Of a stretch of DNA of 64,000 nucleotides, positions 20,690 to 31,361 are shown in pieces. Every line of letters starts with the position of its first letter. The stretch's first letter is position 1. The position numbers were made by a program, and so were the translations under genes. The stretch is from Lichina pygmaea (Eukaryota; Ascomycota; Lichinomycetes; Lichinales; Lichinaceae). Below the pieces are notes generated by a model. It was not told the origin of the DNA, ran no database searches, and saw only the letters and a list, made by a program, of their open reading frames with translations. The stretch is taken from the NCBI GenBank assembly GCA_963422465.1, contig OY730170.1:2394379-2458378 (forward strand). The letters run 5' to 3'.

Positions 20690-21420
20690 TTTCTTTTAGA
20701 TTTTTTTACAATCTCTCCTCTACAGAGTTGCAGGTACTGCAGGACTACATTAAGGAGAACCTTGAAAAGAGGTTTATCTAGCAGAGTACATTACTGTCAG
20801 GCACCCCTATCCTATTTGTTAAGAAGAAAAATAGAAGTCTGCAGCTGTGTGTTGATTATACAGATTTAAATACAATAATAATTAAGAACTGGCATTCTCT
20901 ACTATTGATCAGCAAAGTGCTTGACTGTCTTGTCAGTAGGAAGATATACACCAGACTGGATATCCAGTCTGCATACAATCTGATTCACATCAAAAAAGAA
21001 GATGAGTGGAAGACAGTGTTCAGAACCTGTTACAGTCACTTTGAATATCTTGTTATACTGTTTGGTCTTGCCAACACTCCAGTGATATTCCAGAGCTATA
21101 TTAATCAAACTCTGTATAACTTCCTGGACAAGTTCTGTATTGTATACCTTGACAATATTCTGATCTATTCTGAGGTTGAAGCAGATTATGAGAAGTACAT
21201 CAAGAAGGTTCTTTCAAGACTTTGTGACACTGGCCTCTACTGCAAACTTGAGAAGTGTGAGTTCTCAGTCAAGAAAGTCAGATTTATTGGATTTGTTGTT
21301 TTACCAGATAGTGTTGCAATAGAGAATAATTGTGTGACTATAATCAAAGACTGGCTGGAGCCACACACCCACTATAATATTCAAGTGTTTATTGGGTTTG
21401 TGAACTTCTACAGATAGTTC
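20690..21420 (+). pseudogene. Reverse transcriptase region of element D
   Basis: Gypsy RT motifs in order: LQLCVDYTDLN-like (20840-20880), RLDIQSAYNLIHIKKEDEW (about 20955), ILFGLANTPVIFQSYIN (about 21060), VYLDNILIYS (about 21150) and CEFSVKKVRFIGFVV (about 21260). Part of a fossil Ty3/Gypsy pol. Confidence 0.8.
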
Positions 21421-21528
21421 ATCAAAAATTTCTTGAAGGTCACCAGCCCTCTGACTGAGCTACTGAAGAGTGGCAAAGCAGGCAAGTTTAAGGGCAAAGT
21501 ACTGTAAATAACTGATAAGACAAAAGCA

Positions 21529-21644
21529 GTGTTCAACACTCTTAAAGTGGTTTTCCAGACAGCCCCAGTGCTCTGTCACTTTGACTCTGATAAGCCAATC
21601 AGACTGAAGGTTGATGCCTCAGAGTTTGCTATTACAGAGATTTT
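21529..21644 (+). pseudogene. RNase H region of element D, left part
   Basis: The start of the RT connection/RNase H (APVLCHFDSDKPIRLKVDAS) up to the target site ATTACAGAGATTTT of chimera 3. The domain resumes at 23625. Confidence 0.7.
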
Positions 21645-22769
21645 GGCCTGCGAAGACTCAAACCTCCACGCGGTGCAGGCTGGGAACCTCGGGGCAGCGA
21701 TGGCAGGCAGTCTCCCAAGCTGCTTGTAGTCGCTGCACCGAGAGCTAATTGAGTCACCGGTCGAGCTGCTGGTGCCTGTGGAGTGACAGGCCACCGGAGG
21801 TGTCGTGCAGGCACTCTGGACACCCCCGTGAAGTGACATCAGCAGAACAGAGAACTTCAACCAAACTGGTTATGAAAACCACCTGACAGATGTCTACCGT
21901 GTACGCTACAGTCTGAAGCCAGCCTTGCAACTGGTGGATGTGAAGTCTAGACACCCGACAGGGCACCTCTGGAGTAAACAAGAGAAGTTCCTATCGCACA
22001 CCCCCCTTCTGGCAGAGTCTCCAGCAGCTGATGCATCAAGGATCTTGTTCTAGGAGGGGAGTGATGTCTGTACTGCGGTGTTGTTAATCAAACAGGGACT
22101 ACATGTTAAAGAAGGTGAGCAGGTGGCACAAAGAGTTTCTGCCACTCCAGTACCTAAGGGCTGTGTGATAGTCAAAGTGCTAGCTTGATGGTTTTGCCTA
22201 AGGTCTTGCCACAGATTCTCTTCAGGCCACCTACGGACTGGGGCTAGGGCACTGGAGGTTCTCCAGTGGGCCACCACGTACATCTGGGGTCCCACAGGCG
22301 ACAGCGGGCAGACGGAGACTTCTCCCTACTTGGTTAGTGGGCTGGAAAGGTGGTCCTGCAGGTGCTGGCATGGCCTGCAGGGTCTGTAGAGCCTGCAAGG
22401 CATGGTCGGCCTCTGTACGAGAGATCTACAGAGATAACATGAAACAGCGAGAGCTGCGGGGTGTGGCATATAATAGCAGTGATGGCAGTAGGGTCTGGGC
22501 CTACTACGAGACTGTCTATATGGCCTGAGAGGACAGAAGCGCATGCCGGTCCGTACAGAGTGCAGGCTCAGGCTGCAAATGACGGGCTCAAGGAGCAAAC
22601 TGCAGTTGGAGTGTGGGCTCCGGGCTGGCAACCCAGCGCTCTGAAGCAGGACCTAGGGGTGAGCGTACACGGCAGAGCGCAAAAGACCTCAGGACTGCGG
22701 GGAAGCGTGGCAGAGACCCTGCACGAGATGTCGACTCTGCGCTATGCCTCGGCATAGCTCAACTGTGGC
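21645..22769 (+). repeat. 1.1-kb chimera module, copy 3 (CpG-rich)
   Basis: Same ends as copies 1 and 2 (GGCCTGC at the 5' end, ACTGTGGC at the 3' end), about 1,125 bp. It keeps many CpG sites that are TpG or CpA in the other copies, so it is either younger or less mutated. A purine-rich AGGAGGGGAGTGATG lies near 22055, at the point matching the purine tract of copy 2. No complete coding frame is evident. Confidence 0.8.
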
Positions 22770-23433
22770 TCTAGACCTATACTTTAAATTTCGCACTGCC
22801 TGTTTTCTTTCTTCCATTCAAAACTCCCCTCTCAAATACTTTCTTGACAGTATTTTTTCCACTATTTCCAGCTATGCCTCTCTCTTGAAGAAACCTTTAA
22901 AGGAATCCTCAACTATCTCTCCTAAGTGGAAATTCACTTGGTTAAGTCAAATAACTACTAACCAGGCTAGTTCAAAGAAAGAACTACAAAAGCTCTTTAC
23001 TAAAGAGTGGGAAGACCAATGGGAAGAGAAGAAAAGAAGAAGCTATCCAGGCTGGCAGACTTTCTGTCAAAAGCCACACAAAAACAATCTGAAGTTCTAC
23101 AAAAAGTTACAGAAAGCTGAGGCAAGTCTGCTACTGCAAATCAGGACTGGAAGAATTGGTCTGGCAAGTTTTCTTTTCAGAGCTGGAGTTCCTGACTTCC
23201 CTACCCCACTATGTGTGTGTGGCCAAGCAGAAGAAACTGCAAAACATATCACCTCTTCATGCTCTCTTTATTCAAGACAAAGACAACAAGTCTCTTTTAA
23301 TCCCCAAGACTTCACCACTATTATTTCAAACCCAGAGCTACTACAGAAGTTCTTGTACTGGTTTATGTCTTTGAAAAGACTAAACCAGTTTAATCTAGCT
23401 TTCAAACTCCACTATTCCCAATCCAATACCTAG
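22770..23433 (+). CDS. LINE X ORF2 C-terminal fragment in chimera 3
   Basis: The open frame starts in the module at 22744 and passes in frame into LINE X at LDLYFKFRTACFLSS. It continues to the knuckle CVCGQAEETAKHITSSC and ends with FKLHYSQSNT. The fusion creates a 229-codon frame whose first residues (MPRHSSTVA) come from the module. This is most likely chance rather than a gene. It lacks RT and endonuclease. Confidence 0.6.
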
Positions 23434-23624
23434 ATTCTCTTCTCTTACCAGAAACTTCAAGATTCCTTTTGTTACATTCCCTAGTCACACCCTGCCTTCA
23501 GTTTTTATCCCTTCAAAGGTTTTCTGAAGAAGTTCACTATTAGCTAGAAGATCTGCATGGCTGTAAAGCTACTACCAGTGTAAGAATCAAATAAAATAAA
23601 TAAAATAAAAATTACAGAGATTTT

Positions 23625-24060
23625 ATCTCAGCAAGGTGGCAGTGAAGACACTGGGATATCTGCTACAAATAATCCTTCTCTAAAGAAGAAGAGGAAGGTC
23701 ACAAAACCAGGACAGAGTGCCAAAACTGTCAAGACTGCCACAAGACCCTGTGACAGTCTGTCCACAGAGCAGCACTGGCATCCAGTTGCATTCTGGTTGA
23801 GGAGAATGTAGCCAGCTGAACAAAACTATAGTGTTGGCAAACAGAAGTTGCTGGCAATAGTTATGTTGTGCAAGTATTGGTGCCACTATCTACAGGGGTG
23901 AGGTATCTGTTTACTATTCTTACAGATCATGAGAATCTGAAGTAGTTTCTCACAAAGAAATCTCTCACCAGCCACAAGACATGCTGGTGGGAAGCTTTGT
24001 CAGTGTTCAACATCAACATCATCTACCAACCCAGGAAGCACAATCCTGTGGACAGACCTT
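23625..24060 (+). pseudogene. RNase H region of element D, right part
   Basis: Resumes after chimera 3 with the RNase H motif HWHPVAFW and the end-of-domain motif INIIYQPRKHNPVDRPSRHPD (two pieces near 23775 and 24010), which match the Gypsy pattern ending in the N-x-ADALSR-like site. Confidence 0.7.
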
Positions 24061-24470
24061 CAAGGCACCCTGACTACCAGGAGTCCACACACAGTCTGGC
24101 AGGTACTTTTGAGTTCAGACTGCCCAGAATCTGCAATGCAGACATGCATTGCACTATGGATCTGACAATCAAAACAGCTGTGCAACACTGGCTTTCAGCC
24201 ACCTTGTCAACTGCTGCCACTGGTGATCACAAGTACTTTGTGGTACACTCTGTTGGAGCAGAAGTCTCCACAGGCAAAACAGCATACACAGAGTTTCTGG
24301 AAAGCTTTCTGGAACTGCTTAAGTAACTGCAGCTTGATGACTTTTTAGCCAAGAAGATCATCACAGTACAAGCTGAACATAGTGAAAGGTGTAGCCCAAG
24401 ACTCTGTAAAACTGAGTCCAAGATCCAGGCAGAGAAGTACAGCCCACTATAGCATGTTACACTAATAGAC

Positions 24471-24720
24471 TTGGTGTGTTATAATAGCAAGACATACATA
24501 CCCCCTGTGAACAGTGCTAGAGTGGAGGTGCTAAGAACACACTATGATAACTCTCTAGCCAGATATTTTGGATTTGCACAAACACTGGAGTTTATCCAAT
24601 GCAAATACATCTGGCCAGGCATAGCCCAAGATGTGAAGAACTATGCAATAAAGTGTACAGTCTGCCAAAAGATGAAATCAGCTTGTCACAAACTTTTTGG
24701 TGAAATGTAGGCACTGCCTA
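24471..24720 (+). pseudogene. Integrase zinc-finger region of element D
   Basis: HHCC-type integrase N-terminus: VLRTHYDNSLARYFG, then FIQCKYIWPGIAQDVK and CTVCQKMKSACH. The spacing H-x3-H-x~30-C-x2-C is typical of Ty3/Gypsy. It is followed by the SINE at 24735. Confidence 0.75.
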
Positions 24721-24734
24721 TACCTGCAGGGGCT

Positions 24735-25170
24735 GGGGGTGGCATAGTGTAGTGGGAAGCTGGTGAGAGTTTCCCACTATGTGGCACCCATGACCCAGAA
24801 CTAGTGGTGTCAGATCTGGAGAACCTGACTAAACTAGTTGTCAGTTCAAATCTGACTCACCCCACATTCTGCCACAAAAACCCCCAAGATTCATAGAACT
24901 TGTCTAAGATATACTTCTCACAAGATGTATGAAAACTCCCAAGAAATAGCTTACCCAATATCTGTCAAGATCCACAAAACTCTTATTACTGTGCTTTTCC
25001 TATTTTCTCTACAGAGTTTGGAGTTTTCCCACAGTACATACACTACAAACCACAGAGTGTACAGTAAATATGTGAGGTCTCCAAGTCAAGTCTACCAGAG
25101 ACAAAAATCCTTCAAGAAGTTCTGTATAGCTTAACAGCCAAATCAGTGTAAGAATCAGATCAAAAAAAAA
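24735..25170 (+). mobile_element. tRNA-derived SINE, copy 2
   Basis: A 436-bp plus-strand SINE in the integrase of element D, with an imperfect target duplication (CCTGCAGGGGCT at 24723-24734, CCTGCAGAGCT at 25171-25181). Same head (GGGGGTGGCATAGTGTAG) and same tail (CAGTGTAAGAATCAGATC plus A run) as copies 1 and 3. Two internal stem-loops are visible: GGGAAGC with GTTTCCC, and AACTAG with CTAGTT. Confidence 0.85.
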
Positions 25171-25181
25171 CCTGCAGAGCT

Positions 25182-25494
25182 TTTCACAGACATTACAATA
25201 GACTTTATCACCAACCTTCCAGAGGTCCCAAGAAAGAAGTAAGTCTACAACTCAATACTTGTTATTGTTGATCAGTACACCAAGATAGCATACTATATAG
25301 CAACCAGAAAGAATATCAATATAGCAGACCTTATTGAACTGGTTGTGCATAAGCACATACTGCAGAGAGCAGGCCTCTTCCAGACTATTGTATCTGATCA
25401 GGGGCCAGTCTTCATCTTGAAGTTCTGGTCAGTTTTGTGCTTTCACCTGTGGATCTGGTGTAGTCTCTCCACAGCTTTCTATCCTCAAACAGAT
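25182..25494 (+). pseudogene. Integrase catalytic-core region of element D
   Basis: Contains TIDFITNLPE, LVIVDQYTKIAYY and IVSDQGPVF, the first two metal-binding regions of a DDE integrase, and ends at FYPQTD where the Z LINE begins. It would insert element cDNA into the genome in an intact relative. Confidence 0.75.
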
Positions 25495-28381
25495 TTTATT
25501 TTATTTTATTTTATTTTATTCTTACACTGATTTAGCTGTAGAGCCATGCAGAACTTCTAGGTACATGTTTGTTTCTCCAGAAAACCTTTGGAGGAATAAA
25601 AACTGGAGCTTGGGAAAGACTAGAGAAAATCTTGAGGAATATGCAGTAGCTAAGGAAATTTGTACATGTAGCTATTTGTTAAAACAAACAGTTGACTTGG
25701 TAGAGCTTAGAAAGATGGTTAGTGGGCTTGGTTGAACTAGTCAAGTTTTTTCAAAGAGATAAACCAGAAAAGAAGTTTAGGAAGTAGCTTGGAGGAGAAT
25801 AGGATAGATGGGAAATCTTGTAGAGAGAATTGGACTTGTTGTCTTTGGTTTGAAAATTTGTTACAGAAAAAAGTGATATGTTAGACTGTTTCTTCTGCAA
25901 AACCACAGATGCATAGAGAGAAGTTAAAGTCTGGAACATTTGCTCTGAAAAGAAAACTGGCCAGTCCTATTCTTGCTGACAGAATTTGAAGAAATAGACT
26001 AGACTCAGCTTTTTCTTAAATCTTTGAAGATATTAAGGTTTTTCTTCTGTGGCCTTCTGGTGAACATGTCCAAATAGCAGAACAATTTCCTCTGCTTACC
26101 TGCTATCTGGCTTCCTATCCCTTGTGGAAAACTTTCTGTAGACTTTTCTTTGAGAAGTCTTGGTTAGTAGTTAGTTGTTCCAGCCAGACTGTTCTCCAGT
26201 TTAGAGAAACAGGTTGTCAGAGACTTTGGTGTAGTTCTGAGAGAAGAAACATAGAGAGAAATTTGACTGTGCAGTTTGTGGAGAAGTGTAGAAGAAGAGT
26301 TGGGTAGTGTGTTTGAATAGAAAGATAAAAGAAAACATGCTGTTCTTAGCTTGAAGTATAAGTCTAGAGAGGGTAGAAATAGTTCTGATTCAAGTAAGAA
26401 AATAGGAGTAGCTTTAAAGACACCTCCTATAGTTCTTATACATTTATTTTAGAAAGTAGATAATAAAATAATATTAGAGAGTGTCTTTTGGGGATTGAAC
26501 CAGACTCCTACTGCATAGGTAAGAAAAGATCTTAGTATAGTAGTGTCAACATAACATACTGTTAGGACTGGTAGTCTCCAAGTAGAGTAGGTTGTTCTGG
26601 ATAAAGCTGAGAAATATTTGGAGACTTTCTGTAACATGATTTTTTAGTGTTTTTTCCAGACAAGTTTTGAGTTAAAGTAAAGTCCCAAGATGCACACTTC
26701 TTCTTTTGGTTGAAGTACCACTTCTCCAAGTCTTAGACTGAGCTGAAGATTGTCTTTTCTTCTTCTAGAAAAATAGAGAAGTTTATACTTTTCAGGTGTA
26801 AACTTCATACTATGTTTTCTTGCCCAGTCCTGACATTTGGAATGTGTAGACTTCAACTTGAGAAGGTTGTTTTTCAAGGAAGAGGAGGATGCAAGAAGAT
26901 TAGTGTCATCTGCAAAACCAAGTGCTGAAACTCCTTTCTCAGGGGTGTGTACAGTATTGTGTAGTTCTGAGATATAGAAAAGAAATAGAATAGGAGAGAA
27001 AGGTGATCCTTGAGGGACTCCACAGTATATAGAGAACTGGGGGGATTCTGAGTTATTAAACACCAGAGAGGTAGTACATGAAGTAGTGAAAGAAAAGATC
27101 CAGGATACAAACTACTTAGGAATCTTTCTCTTAATCAGGATCTTTCTGAGAACTTCTGGCAAGACTCTGTTATAGACTCCAGAGATGTCTAGAGAGAGAA
27201 GACTAGCAACTATTCCTTCTTTCCAGATCTTTTCTACCTGGGAGGTCAGAAGAAAAAGTGCTGATTCTGTTGATCTTTCTTTTCTGAATCCTATCTGGAT
27301 TTCTGGTAAGAGATTTTCTTTCTTAGCTAGCTCACTTAGTCTTGCAGCTGCAATAGCTTCTATTAGCTTCCCAATTGTATTCAGGACAGCTATAGAGTAC
27401 TATACTTTTGCTTGACAGTAGGATCTCTTACCAGGTTTTCTTAGACAGATTGTCTTGGCTGACTTGTACCTGTCTGGGAAGTATTCCAGTCTCCAGCAAG
27501 TCTCCAAAACCTTAGCAATTCTTTTGTTGAAAGAGTCTTCCAGTACTCTTAGAAATCTATTTGGTAGAGTATCTTGGCCTGGTGCTGAGAGAGGTTTTTT
27601 CTTCTTTAGAACCTCTTGTACTTCTTTCTTGGAGACTTCTTGGGATAGTTGCTATTCCTGGGTTTCTTCTGGCAGGTCCTGTTTCTCTGGCTCTGGCTGT
27701 AGAGGAAGAGAGAAGAATTAAGTTCTGAAAACTTCTGTTTTCTCTTCAAAAGACTTTGCCACCTGTCCTTGTTGTCCTATAAGTTCTGGGACTATTGGTA
27801 GGTCAGGAACTTTGCCAGCTTTTTCTTTTCCCTATTTGGCAATTCTCCAGTAGTCCTGGGTTTCTGCTAGCTGGTGGAGATATATTCTGAATGTCTTTCT
27901 TTTGGCTTGTCTGATCAGACTCTTTTTCTTTTTAGTTATCTCCTCTAGTCTGGTGGTTTCCTCTTGGCCTTGGAGTACTTTTCTTCTTGCTTTTCTTTCC
28001 TCCCAGATTATTTCTTTGATTTCCTGGTTCCACTATTGTACTGCATACCTGGACTCTTTGCAAGGTTGGGTTATCTTGTTTGCAATTTCTTGGAGAGCTT
28101 TATCTAGTCTTTCCAGGTAATTATCCACTTCTTTCTTACTAGTTAGAGGTGGAATAGGTGGTAGGTTATCAGCTTGTTGTCTTGCTTGACTAGCATCCAG
28201 AGTTCTCCAGTTCTTTTTGTCTGTTCTGGTTTTTCTTGGAGTCTCCAGACTGTGAATTGTGTGCACTGGTCTGTGGTCTGACTCTGTGTGGAATCTTATG
28301 TTAATTTGTGAGTAAATAAGAGAATTAAGTAAAGAACTTAAAATAAAAGAAAAATCAATTGCTGATGAAGTTAGTTCTAGC
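25495..28381 (-). mobile_element. LINE family Z, copy 2 (5'-truncated)
   Basis: A minus-strand Z LINE with its T-rich tail at 25495-25560 (GCATGGCTCTACAGCTAAAT on the minus strand), followed by the C-terminal, post-RT, RT, linker and endonuclease regions. It is truncated in the endonuclease near 28381, where it meets a plus-strand X LINE head to head. The left flank is element D and the right flank beyond the X LINE is element A. No target duplication is visible. Confidence 0.85.
25740..28381 (-). pseudogene. LINE Z ORF2 (copy 2), decayed
   Basis: Minus-strand motifs: endonuclease end SAIDFSFILSS and SDHRPVHTIHSLETPRK (28033-28395), linker, RT with LDISGVYNRVLP, and in 26644-27063 GVPQGSPFSPILF, ALGFADDTN and KEEVCILGLYFNSKL. 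The knuckle-side part lies at 25740-26100. Several stops interrupt it, mostly TAG for TGG or CAG. Confidence 0.75.
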
Positions 28382-28455
28382 AGAATCTTCACCACCCAGA
28401 GTGGTCAAAGAAAAGAAGACTGTACTCTGAGACTGCAAACAAGTTTCAAGACCTA

Positions 28456-30201
28456 ATGAAAGATTTAAATCTGGATTTAGCTATTGCACCTTTCACCCCT
28501 ACCAGAGCAAGATCTCTTTCTGAAAAACTATGTTCTGCTATTGATCTGTCTTTTATTTCTTCTTCTTTTTCTAACTCTCTGATTTTCTCTAAAGTGGCTC
28601 TTCAGTTCTTTCATAGGTCTGACCACAGACCTGTACTAACCTGCCTGGACCTGGATCCTCCAAGGAAAATCTGGAAACCAGAAAGAAACTGGAGAACACT
28701 GGACTCAAACCTTGCAAGAGTAGAGTGTGAGAAGCTACACCTGCCCTTCCACTTCCAAGACAAATATGAAGTGGATGAGTACTTGGAGTACCTTGACAAC
28801 TTTCTCCAAGAAATAGCAAGCAAATCCACACAGCTCCAGAAGCAATCTGGCCACTCAGTTCCCTGGTGGAATCAAGAGATCCAAAACAAGGTTAAAGAGG
28901 AAAGAAGAGTAAGAAGGAAAGTGCAAAAAAGGCAAGCAAGTCAAGAGGAACTTGAGCAAGCAACTAAGCTCAAGAAAAAGGCAGTCAGAGATGGAAAACA
29001 GAACACTTTCAGACACCAAATCCATGAGCTGGCCAGCTCTTCAAAGTTCTGGAAGCTTGCAAAGTGGGGAAAGTCCAAAGCCAACAAGACTCCTGATCTT
29101 CCTCTGGTTCCTGACCTGGAAACACAAGAAGGAATAGCCAAAACCTTTGAGGAAAAGACTAAAGCCTTCTCACAGCAGTTCTTTCCAAAAGCTCTAGTTC
29201 CAGAACCAGGCTCAGAAAGCTCCCAGACTATCTCTGAGATACAGCTCTCCCAGGAAGTAACATGTGAAGAAGTGGAGCAAATTCTGGCCAAGAAGAAACC
29301 TTTCACAGCAGGAGGGAGAGATAAGCTGCCAAATGGATTTCTGAGAGCTCTGGGGCCTAGGTTCTGCCAAGCTCTAGCTATTCTGACTTCAACATGCTGG
29401 AAACTGGAGTACTTCCCTGAAAGATTTAAGAGTGCAAAAACAGTCTGCTTGAGGAAACCTGGCAAGGGAACCTACAATCAAGCTAAAGCCTGGTGCCCTA
29501 TAGCTCTGCTAAACACAACAGGCAAGCTGATGGAAGCTATTGCTGCAGCCAGACTAAGCAAGATAGCAGAAGAAGCTGGACTATTGCCAGATATCCAGAT
29601 GGGCTTTAGGAAAGGAAGATCCACAGAAGCAGCACTTTTCCTTCTAACCTCCCAAGTGGAAAAAGTCTGGAAGGAAGGCATGGTTGCATCCCTACTCTCA
29701 CTGGATATCTCAGGAGCCTATGACAGAGTTCTCCCCAAGATACTACAGCAAATTCTGAAAAGAAAAAGAATACCTGCCTGGCTAGCTTCCTGGATCTACT
29801 CCTTCTGTGATAAGCGCTCTACCACTCTTGTCTTTGATGATTCTGAGTCTTATTCTATTCCTATTCATTGTGGAGTTCCTCAAGGTTCTCCATTATCCCC
29901 TATTCTTTTTCTATTCTACATTTCTGAATTGCATGAGACTGTGCATACTCCCTCTTCTGGTGTATCTGCCCTGGGGTTTGCAGATGATACAAATCTGCTT
30001 GCTTTTGGTCACTCCTTGAAAAGTAACCTTCTGAAGTTAAAGAACACACACCACAAATGTCTATCCTGGGCGGCAAGACATGGAATGGTCTTCTCACCTG
30101 AGAAATATGAAATACTTCATTTTTCCAGAAGAAGATCAGACAATCTTCAGCTCAAGCTCAGACTGGGGAATGTGATTCTCAAACCAAAAGAAGAAGTGTG
30201 A
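28456..30201 (+). CDS. LINE X ORF2: endonuclease C-terminus, linker and reverse transcriptase
   Basis: A 581-residue frame. Motifs: SAIDLSFISSS and SDHRPVLT (endonuclease, residues 35-65); basic linker to about residue 200; RT LPNGFLRALG (about 290), PIALLNTTGKLMEA, QMGFRKGRSTEAALF, SLDISGAYDRVLP, GVPQGSPLSPILF and ALGFADDTN (about 510). It ends at a TGA (30199-30201) where the copies at 1-2296 and 5888-6529 have CGA, so a single C-to-T change at a CpG splits it from 30211-31188. The ATG used is internal to the truncated endonuclease. Confidence 0.85.
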   Translation: MKDLNLDLAIAPFTPTRARSLSEKLCSAIDLSFISSSFSNSLIFSKVALQFFHRSDHRPVLTCLDLDPPRKIWKPERNWRTLDSNLARVECEKLHLPFHFQDKYEVDEYLEYLDNFLQEIASKSTQLQKQSGHSVPWWNQEIQNKVKEERRVRRKVQKRQASQEELEQATKLKKKAVRDGKQNTFRHQIHELASSSKFWKLAKWGKSKANKTPDLPLVPDLETQEGIAKTFEEKTKAFSQQFFPKALVPEPGSESSQTISEIQLSQEVTCEEVEQILAKKKPFTAGGRDKLPNGFLRALGPRFCQALAILTSTCWKLEYFPERFKSAKTVCLRKPGKGTYNQAKAWCPIALLNTTGKLMEAIAAARLSKIAEEAGLLPDIQMGFRKGRSTEAALFLLTSQVEKVWKEGMVASLLSLDISGAYDRVLPKILQQILKRKRIPAWLASWIYSFCDKRSTTLVFDDSESYSIPIHCGVPQGSPLSPILFLFYISELHETVHTPSSGVSALGFADDTNLLAFGHSLKSNLLKLKNTHHKCLSWAARHGMVFSPEKYEILHFSRRRSDNLQLKLRLGNVILKPKEEV

Positions 30202-31188
30202 GTACTTGGAGTGTACCTAGATGCAAAGCTCCACTGGCACAAACACCAGAGGATTATTCTTCAAAAAGCACAGAAAGCACTCTCTTCTCTTTCTAGAACT
30301 TCCTATTCTACTTGGGGCTTTCCAGTTCACACATCATGTCTGGTGTACACTGCTATACTGAGATCTCTACTGAGCTATGCAGTGGGGATCTGGTTTAACC
30401 CTCTAAGAAAATCCTCCAATATCTCTTCTCTTGTTTCATTTCAAAACAGATGCCTAAGACTTATTGGGGGTGTCTTCAAAGCCACTCCTTCTTTTCTATT
30501 AGAGAGTGAGCTTTTTCTTCTACCTCTAGACCTATACTTTAAATTTCATACTGCCTGTTTTCTTTCTTCTATTCAAAACTCCCCTCTCAAATACTTTCTT
30601 GACAGTATCTTTTCCACTATTTCCAGCTATGTCTCTCTCTTCAAGAAACCTTTAAAGGAATCCTCAACTATCTCTCCTAAGTGGAAATTCACTTGGTTAA
30701 GTCAAATAACTACTAACCAGGCTAGTTCAAAGAAAGAACTACAAAAGCTTTTTACTAAAGAGTGGGAAGACCAATGGGAAGAGAAGAAAAGAAGAAGCTA
30801 TCCAGGCTGGCAGACTTTCTGTCAAAAGCCACACAAAAACAATCTGAAGCTCTACAAAGAGTTACAGAAAGCTGAGGCAAGTCTGCTACTGCAAATCAGG
30901 ACTGGAAGAATTGGTCTGGCAAGTTTTCTTTTCAGAGCTGGAGTTCCTGACTTCCCTACCCCACTATGTGTGTATGGCCAAGCAGAAGAAACTGCAAAAC
31001 ATATCACCTCTTCATGCTCTCTTTATTCAAGACAAAGACAACAAGTCTCTTTTAATCCCCAAGACTTCACCACTATTATTTCAAACTCAGAGCTACCACA
31101 GAAGTTCTTGTACTGGTTTATGTCTTTGAAAAGACTAAACCAGTTTAATCTAGCTTTCAAACTCCACTATTCCCAATCTAATACCTAG
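30202..31188 (+). CDS. LINE X ORF2, post-RT region and C-terminal zinc knuckle
   Basis: Continues the frame after the TGA (first ATG at 30211, 325 aa): VYLDAKLHWHKHQRIILQ, ILRSLLSYAVGIWFNPLRK, FKATPSFLLESELFLLPLDL, a basic region with EWEDQWEEKKRRSYPGW, then the knuckle CVYGQAEETAKHITSSC, where the second cysteine is tyrosine here and cysteine in sister copies. It ends FKLHYSQSNT. No RNase H D-E-D pattern is apparent. Confidence 0.85.
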   Translation, partial: VLGVYLDAKLHWHKHQRIILQKAQKALSSLSRTSYSTWGFPVHTSCLVYTAILRSLLSYAVGIWFNPLRKSSNISSLVSFQNRCLRLIGGVFKATPSFLLESELFLLPLDLYFKFHTACFLSSIQNSPLKYFLDSIFSTISSYVSLFKKPLKESSTISPKWKFTWLSQITTNQASSKKELQKLFTKEWEDQWEEKKRRSYPGWQTFCQKPHKNNLKLYKELQKAEASLLLQIRTGRIGLASFLFRAGVPDFPTPLCVYGQAEETAKHITSSCSLYSRQRQQVSFNPQDFTTIISNSELPQKFLYWFMSLKRLNQFNLAFKLHYSQSNT

Positions 31189-31361
31189 ATTCTCTTCTCT
31201 TACCAGAAACTTCAAGATTTCTTTTGTTACATTCCCTAGTCACACCCTGCCTTCAGTTTTTATCCCTTCAAAGGTTTTCTGAAGGAGTTCACTATTAGCT
31301 AGAAGATCTGCATGGCTGTAAAGCTACTACCAGTGTAAGAATCAAATAAAAATAAAATAAA

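Larger units (their letters stand above)
21645..23610 (+). mobile_element. Chimeric retrocopy 3: 1.1-kb module fused to LINE X 3' end
   Basis: A plus-strand insertion in element D, flanked by a perfect 14-bp duplication ATTACAGAGATTTT (21631-21644 and 23611-23624). Order: module 21645-22769, then the last ~0.84 kb of a family X LINE ending in the X tail (GCATGGCTGTAAAGCTACTA) and an A-rich repeat. Here the module is joined to family X, whereas chimeras 1 and 2 use family Y. Confidence 0.9.
18711..25494 (+). mobile_element. Ty3/Gypsy retrotransposon D (old, partial, nested)
   Basis: Ty3/Gypsy order read along the plus strand: gag with a zinc knuckle, aspartic protease, reverse transcriptase, RNase H, integrase zinc finger and integrase core. 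No LTR is visible at either end. The left end abuts a Y LINE and the right end stops within the integrase core at a Z LINE. It is interrupted by chimera 3 (21645-23610) and a SINE (24735-25170). It is clearly broken, with many breaks, and is among the oldest elements here. Protein motifs set it apart from the A/B/E and C families. Confidence 0.85.
28382..31361 (+). mobile_element. LINE family X, copy 3 (5'-truncated)
   Basis: A plus-strand X LINE from the middle of the endonuclease to the X tail (GCATGGCTGTAAAGCTACTA) and A-rich repeat near 31361. It is joined at its 5' end to an oppositely oriented Z LINE, and its 3' flank is the gag region of element A. It is the best-preserved X copy whose 3' end is visible. 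Confidence 0.88.
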
